Of a stretch of DNA of 64,000 nt, positions 1 through 12,500 are shown one piece after another. Under the pieces are notes generated by a model. That model worked only from the letters and a program-made list of their open reading frames with translations. It ran no database searches and was not told where the DNA came from. The DNA is taken from contig CAJNDS010002579.1 of the NCBI GenBank assembly GCA_905221605.1, positions 619,725-683,724 of the forward strand, written 5' to 3'. Both the position numbers and the translations under genes were made by a program. The stretch comes from Symbiodinium natans. Lineage: Eukaryota > Sar > Dinophyceae > Suessiales > Symbiodiniaceae. Each line of letters begins with the position of its first letter. The first letter of the stretch is position 1.

Positions 1-419
1 CGTAGTAGCTTCCAAGGTAGATTCGGCAGGGGTTCTAAAAGCTCCTCTTTGCCCGAAAACGTTTTAGGGCTTCAGGGCTTTAGGGTTCCAGGATTGTAGG
101 GGTTTAGGGTTTCAGGGGTTTTAGGGCTTTAGGGCTTTAGGGCTTTAAGGCTTTAGGGCCAACTTACGAAATCCTTGGTAGTTTGGGGGTAGGGTACATG
201 GTATCCCAGTGGTACCCTTTTGCCTTGTTTCTTGGTTCAAGGTTCCCTTGTAAAGTAACCATCCAAAGAAACGGTACTCTTATGACAATAACAGGGTTCC
301 AGGTCTGCCAAGAGTCATTTTGGCTTTGTAATGCGCGTTTTGTCGAGGTTTCGCGCTGGGTTGTCGGCCATTGTTCTGGGGGTTCGAGGCCACAATACCC
401 AATATCATCCCCTAACCTT

Positions 420-471
420 CAACCCTAAACCCTAAACCCTAAGCCCTAAGCCCTAAACCCTAAACCCTAAA
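420..471. repeat. Interstitial telomere tract (CCCTAAA)
   Basis: The tract ends exactly at the acceptor of exon a. Dozens of similar short tracts occur throughout the window; only the larger or best placed ones are listed separately. Confidence 0.95.
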
Positions 472-472
472 G

Positions 473-537
473 GCGAAGGCTTCGCAGTGTCCTGGCACCC
501 GTGGTCGGCGCCTCCTGACGCTGCGGGTCCCTGGCAG
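473..537 (+). CDS. CLC gene 1, exon a
   Basis: The exon encodes ...SWHPWSAPPDAAGPWQ, matching the Trp-rich luminal stretch that precedes the GSGIP helix in CLC proteins. The acceptor AAAG|GC directly abuts a CCCTAAA tract and the donor is CAG|gctggc. It enters with two codon bases and ends in frame, fitting the next exon at 2203. Confidence 0.65.
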
Positions 538-3500
538 GCTGGCGCTGCACATGCTGTGAAGACGCACTTAGGGTTTAGGGTTTAGGGTTTATTGTTGAGG
601 GGTTAATAATCACTGGTAGTATTCCCTTATGTCCCTTTGTCATTATACTCTAATCATTTTCAAAACCCTCTTCTTATCATTCAGGCCCCCCCATATTTCA
701 CGCTCTTAAGGAAGGGATTGGGATGTTCCCCTTAAACTTAGAGAAGCAGTCCTTCATCGGGATCAGAATAGGGGGTACTAGAATCCCTATTCGGGAAGGA
801 TTAGTCTTAGGGGGAACATGTTCCCAAGGTAGGGACTTATTGTTTTGCAACCTTGGAACCCTTTTCCTTTGGATGTGGGGAGGCTTTCTTGTTCGAATTT
901 TCCTAGGCTTTCTCGGGGACCCTTGGGATCTTGAGGGAACCGAACTCAAGTCCTGAATTCCCGATGAAGAGGTTGGGCTGCTGCCCTCATGCGGGCAGAG
1001 ACAGGTCTGGGCGCAGCAGGAACGGAGTAAATATTTGAATGATCGGGAAATGGGGTACCAAAACAAACAACATGAAAAGCCGGGGGGACAAAGGGGGGGA
1101 CGGGCGGTGGTGTGGGATTATGACGATGATGAGGATAGACATAACAGACGATATCTTGAAGTAGTGTATCCGCCAACATCTGTAAGCTCCCTCCTTCTTG
1201 CTCTCCCTCCTCTCTCTTTGTGTGTGTGCTCCCCCTTGCATGTATTGGGCATACTCTAGTAAACAGCCATGGCAGATCGTAAGATGAGCTGGGCTGTCGC
1301 TGGACCACTGGAAAGAGGTGCCTGCAAGAGGAGTCGCCCCTCTGATGATGACTATGACGATTTGCATGAAGTGGCCATTGCATGGGAATTCCGAATGATC
1401 GATACACTGCCTGCCTGACCTCCTGCGCGACATGATATCTGTCCGCTGGCAATGCGTGTGAGCAATGGCGTGTCTCGACAAGAAACAGGCCCCTGAATTG
1501 GATTGCATCATGAATTCAGCAACAATTTACGCTGCCACCCTTGAATTCCTGGTCTGCAGGTGGGAGTCCTGGTTGCATGGGAATTTGGAGCATGATGCAA
1601 CGCACTGCAAGATGCCGCGAGAATTTTGGAACATGATGCCACGCTGGTCTTGGCCAGCCGAAGATGGAGGTGAGAAAGCGGAGATGCCACGCTTGTGAAG
1701 ATAGGGGGCAATAGGGCGTGAAGGGGTGGCCCCCCTATGCGCGAAATGTCCGGCGTTCTGTGAGTACATACCATGGAGCGAGACTGCAGAGAGGTTGTGA
1801 GTGAAGAGATGGGAGCCTCGAACAAGCTCGGAGTCTCCTTTTAAAGGGGCCCGGCCCTCAAAGGACCCCCTCCCCCCCCCGGCCCCACCCCACCCTCACG
1901 TTCAACCCTAAACCCTGCCCTATAATTTCAAACCCTAAACCCCATAAACCCCAAATTAACCAGAAGCATGTTAAGCCCCATGAACCCCATAAAACCCTAT
2001 AACAGACCCTATCAGCACAATAAGCCCTTCTAAGCCCCCCAATAGCCCCAAGAATTACACATCCTAAACCCCACAAACCCTATAAGCCCTATGAAACCCT
2101 GCAAGCCCCCAAAAGCCCCGAGCATACCCCAAAAACCCTTTCAGCCCTACAAAGCCTTATCAAAGCCTTATAAAAGCCCCAAGAAGTCCCAAAGAGATGG
2201 AGGCTAACTCGCGGGGATTTCTCGCCTACGCCGCGGTGGGCGTTCTTTTGGCCACGATCTCAGCCTTCCTGGTCAAGGCGGGCTCCCTTTTTGGGGGGTT
2301 TAGGGTTTTAGGGTTTAGGGTTTAGGGTTTAGGGTTTAGGGTTCGGGTTTGTGGTTTAGGGTTTGGGGTTTGGGGTTTCAGATTGGGATGTTCCCCCCTA
2401 TACTAACAGTCCTTAACAGGGATTCTAGTACCTCCCCCCCCTATTCGAATCCCTTGTGAGGATTGTTAGTACAAGGGGGAACTTGCCAAGGTTTAGCGTT
2501 TACTGTTTTTTTTTGTTTTTCTTGGAGGGGGAGGGGGGGTTCTTCGGAAAACGTCATTCAACGCAAACACCCGAGTCAATGCCAAGGTTTAGCGTTTACT
2601 GTTTTTTTTTGTTTTTCTTGGAGGGGGAGGGGGGGTTCTTCGGAAAACGTCATTCAACGCAAACACCCGAGTCAATTCCCGAAGGCTGGTTTCGGGTTTT
2701 AGGGTTCTGGCAGTCATCAAGTCCCAGTTGCAAAAGGGTTTAGAGTTTAGGGTTTTTTTGTGTTGAACCTGAAGGATAGTGTTCTTCTGAGGGTAGAAGT
2801 CAGGGCTTAGGTTTAGGGTTCAGCTGTGGCTAGACAGAAGGTTTTAGGGTTGAGGGTTGAAGGATTTTGGGTATAGGCCCAACAACCTCCCCAGCAACCT
2901 CTGGGAGGCGTGGATGCAAACAAGGGGTTATAAAGGGTTCCCCTGTGAAATTTAAGCACTTTTCCTCAACCCACTATAAGCCCTAAGCCCTAAACCCTAT
3001 AAACCCTAAACCCTAAGCACTATCACCTTTTGTTGGAGGGAAGTCGTTAAGGAAGGCTTGCAGCTGAGCTGTCTAGTGTGTCGAGGTGCATCGTGGCTGT
3101 TTACGCAGGTGCTGCGAGTAATATAGGAGTCGAAGTAATGACTAACGCATTCCCTTATGGCCCCCTTTGTAGTTCTAGTATCATACCCCCCCCACCCCCC
3201 ACCCCCCGCCACCCCCAACACTCTCTTCTCAGTATGAAGGCCCCTATCTTGGGTTTAGGTTTTTGGCTTCAGAGTCCCATGTCGTTCTGGCCATGACACT
3301 CGTCACCAATGCAAGCACGAACATGCATGGCAGCCCATGGTAGAGAAGACATATACGCGAATACACTCGATAACGTGTTGACATCTTCAGTAGAGGTCCC
3401 TCGAAGTGAGTACTCCTATTGTTCGGACAACTTGGGAAAGTTCGAGGGAGGTTTCCCCCTTTCCCATGGAACGATCCCAATTCCAATGCGAACATTGGGC

Positions 3501-6500
3501 TGCTTCACGGAGCCACTACATGCACCACAAGCGGTACGTTGCATCTTGCTTTTTTTCATAGGCCCAAGGGAACATGACAAGCATAGTTGTCTAAAATGAA
3601 CCCTATATAAGCCCCGAAGCCCTAAAGTTTAGGCTTTACCTACACCCCCAAATCATGTAAAATGACGGTCCGTTTTTATGGTTTGGGGCAATATTTTACA
3701 TACTTTGGGGGTCCAGGTAGGGTTTAGGATTTAGGGTTTGCGGTTTAGGGTTTTTATGGTCACCCTGATGGATCTTCGAAACTTGGCCAAGCAACCGTTG
3801 GCACCTAACCCTGGGGTCCAGGGGTCAATTAAGGTTAACCCCAGCCCTTAGCAACTACTTGTTTTGTGCAGGTTCCCCTCCTTGCAGGATTCCTAAATGG
3901 CCGGACAAGAGCAGGCTTGGGGCTCTTACCCTAAATCCTAAGCCGAAGGTTTAGTCGAAACCGAAGGTTTAGGGCTCAGGGTGCCAGACCGTAGAGCTCA
4001 GCCTAAGCCCTACCCCCATCAACCCTAAACCCATAAACCCTAAACCCTGAACCCCTCTAAGACGCAAAGGATTCCTGCAGCTTACGATCTGAGCTGTTGT
4101 ACAAGACATCGTGGCATTTTCATCCCAGCTGCACTGTCTCAGCTGCTGATGCGCTGGTTGCCGTCTTTTCTGAAGCAGTTAGGGTTCAGGGTTCAGGGTT
4201 CAGGGTTCAGGGTTCAGGGTTTAGGGTTCAGGGTTTAGGGTTTAGGGTTTAGGGTCTAGGGTCAAGCCTTTGAAAAGGATGCCGAGGGAGGGCTTCATCG
4301 CCGAGTCGAAGTGTCAATGGCACGTCCACTATTCAGCTTCCATCGCGAATCGTCTCGGTAGCAACCAGGACGGGCGATTATACCCTATGACCCCTAAGAA
4401 AAGCCCTTTATGGAGTTGATTATGGGGATTATAGGGCCTAATAGCCCATCCTGGAATTCAGAACGCGCGAATTGCCTTCCCTCAAGGTCCATGTACCCAT
4501 GTGGTGTATATTTGGGCCCTGAAGCGACTATATGGGAGCCCGGCCCAAGTACATATAGGTACATGGACCCTTACGGCTTGCGACCGGCTGCCGGGGCGAA
4601 TTCATGGCATAGGTGCGGGGGAGAGATTAGCTTGCCCACGGTCAGGTGTTCACAACACGGACACCGAACAGCCCTGAAGCCCAAGGCCCTCCAAGGTCCT
4701 ACCCGGTGGGTGGCCCAGGCCAAGACAATAAGTTTGCCGCAGCCATATAACCAGGCTAGCGTGAAGTACGCCATCACGGCGGATTGCCAGACTTCCTTCC
4801 TCTTACCAAAACAAACTCCAAGGACTACGCAAAGGGTATTGTAGGTGTGTATGTGTATATGTATATACATATACATTTACACATGAATGCGGACATTTGT
4901 ATACACGTATACTCACGCACACACACACACACACGGAGTCTGCTTAAACGGAGCCAAGAGATTCCTAGCCCTGGGGGTCGGAATGAAATACTTACTGATA
5001 GTATGATTCCCTTATGGTCCCTCGTAACCCCCAATCCTCTTCTAGCAATTACGGCCCCCATATTACGGTATGGGTGCATGGATCCTCGAAGCAGAAACCC
5101 TAAACCTTAACTCCAAACCCCCCCCCACCCCCCCCACCCCCCCCTCCCCCACCCCGCCTCCCCCCCGCTCCCCCCTCCCGCCTCCTCCCTCCCCAGCCCC
5201 ACTCCCCCCTACACACTTGTGGCTTCTTGAAATTAGAAAAATAAATTATATATATATATATACTTTGAGAGAGATATTTATTTATATATATATATATATA
5301 TCTGTGTGTATATATATATATAGATGGCCCTTTGGGCATCCCATACTTTAAGCCCTGAACCCTAAGTATCTATCTGGGCACATCCTCGGTGTAAGCCGCA
5401 AACCCCGGAAGCTGGGACGCAGGTTTTTGCTCCGACCGCGCGCGGCAGCGGAATCCCCGAAGTGATCCTTGGCTGTGGGGAACATGGTTTAGGGTTTAGG
5501 GTTTAGGGTTTAGGGTGCTTTGGGGGACTTCGAGTTGAGGGAGTTGGAGTCTTGTAATGGGTGTAGGATGCGTGACTTTTGGCTGGCTTGAAGAATTGGG
5601 CACGTTGGTGCGAGTTGAAGGCCCTACCCAAAGGCTCCTATGTAGTACCTGTTTGGGGTAGTATACAAGAACCTCGTATAACTAACCCAAAAAGGAACTA
5701 CATTGGAGCCTTCAGGTAAGCTCTTAAAGGCCTCTAAATTGTTGGAAGCCTCAAGCGGCCCACTCCTAATACTAAACTTTCTAAACACGTACAAGGCATA
5801 CTTGTGCATGTTTAGTTTTGGCATTTAGGTTCCGTTATCAACCCCTTAATCCTAAGTTACTGCGCAACCTAGATATGAGAGGTATACATCTTCTGTACAC
5901 GTGTTCGCCAATGAAGCCGAAGGGGACCAATTGTAGACCCTACCTCCATGAGCTTCCCAAAACCTACTTTGCATGGCGTGTTGAATATCTTGAATATGAC
6001 ACGATTTTGGGGATTCTTAGGCAACCCTACAAAAAAGGTGAGCTTGGTAGGTTTTGGGAAGTTTACAGGGCTCAGGGGTTCTCAGCAGCCCCCAAAATTT
6101 GGGCTCGAAGCTGCCCGCCTCCGTAAGGAAGACCATCTTGGGTGGCTTCGTTATGCCTCTTGGCCCTGTTTTTTTTTGGTTGAGGGTTTAGGTCTTAAAG
6201 GGTTTAGGGTTTAGGGTTTAGGGTTTAGGGTTGGGGGCTCTTTTTGCTTAGGGCTTAGGGTGGAGGCCTCTGGGACTTTGAGATCCAGAAGGGCCAGCAA
6301 GATCCTAACTCCTCCTCCCCTCGCCCCCTCGAGCGGCTATTAGGCCTAGGGCACGAATGCTAAACCCTAAACCCTAAACCCGAAACCCGAAACCCGAAAC
6401 CCGAAACGAAGAAGAGCCACAAGCCAGAAGCCTAATGGTTGCTGCTAGACATCGGCATCTTAGGGCTTAGCAAGTGGCACGCCGGGCGAAGCCAAGAAGA

Positions 6501-9500
6501 CCCGAAGGTGTATAAGAAAGAATCGGCGAAGGCTTTCAGGGTCTGGTAGCCATGGGCCACGAACGTCCCGTCCTGGGCTTACCTTGTCCTGAAGCCTTCC
6601 AGCTTAAGTACAGTGCCAGCGCTGGTTGAGAATGTGCGAGTGTTAGGTCAGGGGGCTCAGGTTCTTAACTAGAGAGTGACTTGTTAGGTGCGTATGTGGT
6701 ATTCGGAGGAGGGCTCAGATGCCTCGCACGTGCTTAGCGGGGACGTGAGCTGGCAACCTCAGGCCGTAAGGAGGACGCTGTAACCACTAGCCCAAAGCAT
6801 CCCTTCACATATAAGTGTACTGTAGGACTGTAGGATTGACCGGAACGCCGTCATGTCTGATCATGAAGTAGATATGGAGCTCTCGGGTGTGGCCCACCCT
6901 TTTTCAGATTGGGGCTTGTGTAAAAGCCCGACTAGAAGCTAAGGACCTAAGGGGCTCAGATTCTTTTTTGGGGGATTCTGTGGTCGGGGCCTGTTTGTGT
7001 CTGTGTAAAAACAATAGGACTCTAAGAAATCTGAGCGGCTTAGATTATTAATTGGGGGGAATTCTGTGATTGGGCTGCTTGTGTAAAAGCTTACAAGTTA
7101 AGAGCCAAAGGGGCTCAGACTCTTAAATTCCGGATTTTTCCTTCGGCGCCTGCTTGTGAACAACCATGAGAAGCCTAGAATCTGAGGGGGTCAGATTCGT
7201 AACTGCTGGATTCTGTGGTTGGGGCTTGCGTGCGTAAAGCTCTGCAAGCTTCTAAGACCCCAGATTTAAATTGGGGGCTTGCTTCAAAAACACGGGCTTG
7301 AGAATGTGCCCTCGTAATTTCAGGGGGGGCTCAAAATTCTTATGTCAAAGGCACCCAGTTGGGGGCGGAAAGAAAAAACCAATGTGTGGAAAATTTCAGC
7401 CCCTCAAATTCTGAAGCAGGGAACTCTTAACCAATACTCCCGCTGTAGTTGGGAATTGATTCGGGGTAGGCCTGCCCAAAGCCCGAACCCCTAAACCCTA
7501 GGGTTTATTTAGGGTTTAGGGTTTAGGGTTTAGGGTTTAGGGCAGGATTTAGGGGTGTAGGGTGCTTTTGCAGAGAGTGCTTGCAGAAAACCCCAAAGCC
7601 CTAAACCGCGGCCCCAGGAAAGACGTGCTGTCCCTGCGGACGCTCATCGTCAAGGCGAGGGTATATCTTCAAGAACCTTATAAAGGCCCCCAAGAAAATC
7701 CCCTACGGTTTCGGGTTTAGCGTTTCGGGTTTCGGAAAGTCCAAAAAGAAGCCAAGACCTGGAGCAGTGTGGTTTTTTTTTCACCACCCAAAACCCTAAA
7801 CGAAGAGTCCTCGGAGGCTTAGGGCCTTACCCTAAAAACCCTAAACCCTAAGGCCGTTGGTAGCCCTAAACCCTAAGGCCGTTGGCAGCGCTCAAGCACA
7901 GCAGGTTTGCCTAAGACTCCTGAAGTCGCAGAGCATCATAGACTAGCAGCAGGGAAGGGCAGTATGGGGTTTAGGGTTTTTAGGCGTTATCAGTTTCGCA
8001 GGTATCGTCAGAAGAGAGCAGTGTACCTTAAAGAAGGGTACGCAGGAAGGCTGCTATATTATTTGCGGTGCTTTGAGGGGCGAGGGTTAAGGTCTCAGTT
8101 TTTTTGGGGTTGAGTATCCCATATTGGCCAAAGGCCCTATATAAAGTCCAAACGCGAAGCACATGCCCCGTACCCGATGGCTGGCCCTGACAACCACAGG
8201 AACGGTTTTCTCAAAGGGTTTTGAAGCGACTGGGGGGTTCGAGCACTTAAGGCATACCCTGAACCCTACTAACATAGGGGTCGGAATAATTACTCATAGT
8301 ATTCTGTTCGGGTCCCTTCATACATTATACTATAACAACCCCCCCCCCCCCCCCCAAAAAAAAAAAAAAAAAACCTTAGTCAGGCCCCTATAGTAGCCCT
8401 AAACCCTAAACCCTAGGCCCTCTATACAGTTAGGGTAGGCCGTTTGGGTTGTTACATCACCGTCAACCATCTGTAGCCCAAGTAGTATCAATTGTCCTTA
8501 AATCTACATTACCACAAAGAATTTACCCTAATATAGCCCAATAACCACAACTAGTAGCCCGATATCTGTCAAAGTACTTTACTCATCCTATTCATCAGGT
8601 GATGTAACTTCCCGAAATGGGCAAGGTTAGGTTTATTCATTTTATGGGGTATAGTATGGGGCGTGGGGTTTGTCCAATGAGCCACTGGAGTGGCGCTACA
8701 TCAAGGGAGGCGACTTCGAAACGGCGCGCCTTGCATGATTTGAATGTCAGTTCTGTTGTGCAAGTGAGGGCGCATCCGATTGTATACGATCAGATACCAC
8801 AAAGCATGAGCAACTTGTTTTCATTCAGGTGCCATTTTGGCTGATTTTGAGCATCCCTGCCTTTGCACTTGTAGACTTCTGATCTCATGGAATCGGTTGC
8901 GCGTCGGTGGCAAACCAACGAGCCTCACACCCTTCTTCGTGTCTTGGATGCACAGAACCTAGCTCTCAGTCTTGCCATAAAAAAGCGGTAGGGTTTAGGG
9001 TTTAGGGTTTAGGGTTTAGGGTTTAGGATTTAGGGTTTAGTGTTTAGTGTTTAGGGTTTAGGGTTTAGGGTTTAGGTACCGTCCCGTGGCAGGTTGCGTG
9101 CCCTACAACATTCGCAGACAAGATGTTGAAGCGGCTTACTTCCGCAAGTACGTGTGGCAGCATCCAGAACATCCTCGTCCTTCTTTCAGTGACGAAGATT
9201 GGCAACGATTCCTGGAAGCCTGGAGCCATGCGAAGCAAGAAGCCCACAGCCCTTGCTATGATGACTTCGGAGGCTTTGTCCAAGAGCTGTTGTGGCCCAT
9301 CCTTGGCTACCCCGTGCAGGTCGTGTGGCATTGGGCTTCACGTGCACAGTGCAAGTCGCTTGACTTACGCATCCCGTGCAAGTTGGTTGACTTACGCATC
9401 CCCGTCAGTGAGGACAACCCCGCGCACAAAATCACTTACGGCATGGTCAAGGAGGAATTATGTCAACATCATCAGTGGCTTGGCTCTGATTCGCTTCACC

Positions 9501-12500
9501 TCGGGCGGTTCCACTCGGGCGACGAGACAAAATGGGAGCGGTTTGAGCTACACGAGGGAGCTGATACAATCATTGGTGAACATCTTCAAGTTGAAAATGT
9601 TCTTGAAGCCAAGTACTTTCCAGAACCCGACACCGGTGACGCCGATTACGTCACCCTCAGATTCTGAAGGAATCTGAAGGTGACGTGTAACTAAGTGCGA
9701 TTGTGAGTACAATCACCGAGGCCAGTTGAGCAGTACATTTGAAGCTTGAGTGAGCAACGGCTTGAAGGTTTGCAAGAAAGCTGGGATGCCTGTACATAAA
9801 ACCTGTACAGATTACTCCAACGAGCCTGACGGCATTGTTAGAGATAGTGGTAGTAATATTGTACCTTTTCTTTCTCGTTTGGAGAAGCTGTGTCGGGACG
9901 CTGATTGTTGCAAGAAGCTTGTGTGTGCTTCCTTGGAGGTATCACATACTAGGAATTCGGCAGGCAGTGAGGGACGCTGACCCTGCATTAATAACAATGA
10001 GTTGTCTGTAGAGCACAGGTATCTGTACAGCGCAGGATGATTTCGCGCAAGCCCGGTGCAACGACGCCACGTAGAGGCTGAAGTTCGCCAATGTGAAGGA
10101 GCCATGTTCCTTCTTGGGCTGTGCCTTTATAAGCCAATTCTGAGTTCTGAATGGGCTTGGTTATGATTCAGAGCTGCGTGAGCCTCTGATGAAAGTGATG
10201 TATGGGTTTCTACTTGTCCGGAGTGCCCCTTTTGGTACAGGCAGAGCCCGCACAATGCACGTGCAAGCCCCGCACGCCGCACAGACAGAGCCTGCACACC
10301 GTAACCCATAAACCCTAAACCCTAAACCCGAAACCCTAAACCCTTGAGACCGCATTCTAAGCTGTGCGTGCCAGGTCGGCGTCTTCACCAACGAGTCTTT
10401 CCACAGCGACTCCAGGAGGGTTTGCCCCTTCTTAGGGTTTAGGGTTTAGGGTTTAGGGTTTAGAGTTTAGGGGTGTAGGACATGGGATTGGCACGGGGTG
10501 CCAGGGAAAATCCGACTGTTCAACAGTCAAGCAACTGCGACGGCCCCAGAAGGTGCCTGGCACTTTTTGCGTTTAGGATTTGGGGTTTGTTGGGTTTTAG
10601 GGTTTTGTCCCCTAGTCCCTATAAAACCCTAAGGCGTTTGGCTCAAAAGTTTTGTTTCAAACATGAAACAAGAAAGCAATCAAAAACCCAAATACGAAAA
10701 GTAAGGTACTGAAGATTTAGAGGTATGAAAAGATACAAAACACAAATAACATGAAAATTGTCAGTATTTGCACATTATGTTTAGTCTAGTGAATCAAAAA
10801 AGTTGTTTACAATCAAAAAACAACATACAAAAACTAAGGCACTGAAGATTCAGGGTTTAGGGAGTTAGAATAATGAATAATATTAATGTTTTAATACTAT
10901 TTGCCTAATCAGAATCGTCAAGGTCTAGATAGTTGTCGTCAATTTCCTTGGTTGTTGTTATACCATTTCTTCTTAGATACTCATCTTTTGGTTAACCATC
11001 GATGTCTAGAATCCAAATACCTTTCCCATGAGTATCCATGAGTAGTCATCGTCATGATGAATTATTGAAAGACTCGCCTTAGAATACAGTTTGTGTTCAA
11101 CTTGATTTTGCTTTTCATTGTTAGCGATATAATCACAGAGGCTGTTTTTATTATATCACTTATTGGGTTCATGTGTGAAGCCACATATTTGTCAAACTTT
11201 TGTTTTGTATCAACGACTTTCTTGAACGGTTTGTCGTATTCTGCAATTATCTGATTACGAAGCTTGGTGTAAAACGATTTTATATCATCCTTATCGCGCC
11301 ATAAATTGTAGTAACATTTCTTGATTTCCTTGTGGGTTTTTTCGTTGTAGAATTTTGTATCATTCTTGAATACCTTTGATTGAAGTTTTTGTATGTTGGG
11401 AAGGGGTTTAGGTTCACATAAAAGTAGATTTGTGTGTTTCATTTCTCCTTCTCACCCCCTCTGTATTCCCCAATACAAGGTTTATCTTCAACTGCTTCAA
11501 CTGCATTGTCAGTTTTTTCATGCTACAACCATAAACATCACCTTTCAACTCTCTTAGCGTGGCGCATGACTCACATTCTTTGTAACTATATGTACATACA
11601 TTTTTTGCACAATAGTATCAGATAATGATAAGTGATGTAGGTTCATATTTTGCGGTGTAAATTTGCATCTGGGGCACATACTTACTTTGTTGTTGATTAT
11701 CTTCTTCATCTCAAGAACATCCAGGAACTGATTGATGACCCCTTCTTGTTCTTGTTCACTGAACATTTCTATTATCATATATTAAGAAGTTCTTTCGCTA
11801 TGTGTGTTTCTTAAGAAATCTTTAATCGCTCAAATCTTAAATAGGCTCTTTCCATACCATTAACAAAGTAGTATTTTTGTCCTAGTTCCTCGTCTATTCT
11901 TTCGATGGTGTATTTGTTTTGCGACCGGTTGCCTCTGCGTTCCTTTTCATTAGGCTTTCTTTCCCTGAATATCTTAACTTCATCCCCTTTTTCCAACTCT
12001 GGGTACATCCTATTTTTCTTAGCCTTGCTGGCTAGATTCAAGTTGACTGTGAACTCGTTTGATGGCCTTCGTCCCTCTTGAGGCGTCATTTCCGTAGCGG
12101 AATGCTTCATTACATCATTGTATGTTAACAAAATCTCGTGTATGTAATCTATCCACTGGATATTCCCTTTACCCTTTTTTTTCATCTGCTTCAACCCATT
12201 GTGTGAGACCCAGACATCAAGAGAAAGGGAGGTATCTTGGAACATTCACATAATTGGTGCTACATAAGATAGAGCCGAGAATTGCCGAGAATTAAACTTT
12301 TATAATAAAGGTTTTAGTATACAAGTTTTTCATTTAAAAACTTAAGCTTTGCATTATTATGGGTGATAAACCAGCGTTCAAGGAAGAGGTTATTGAGAGA
12401 CTAGAGAGGATAGATAAATTATTAAATGAAAGGTCTACAAGAAACTTAAACAGAACACCAGTTGATGCAACATATGAAAACAAAAGGAATACATATTTGA

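Noticed and set aside
4410-4844. A 144-codon plus-strand frame
   Set aside because: Much of it is a family E palindromic element (4487-4578) and the rest has no recognisable homology or splice context.
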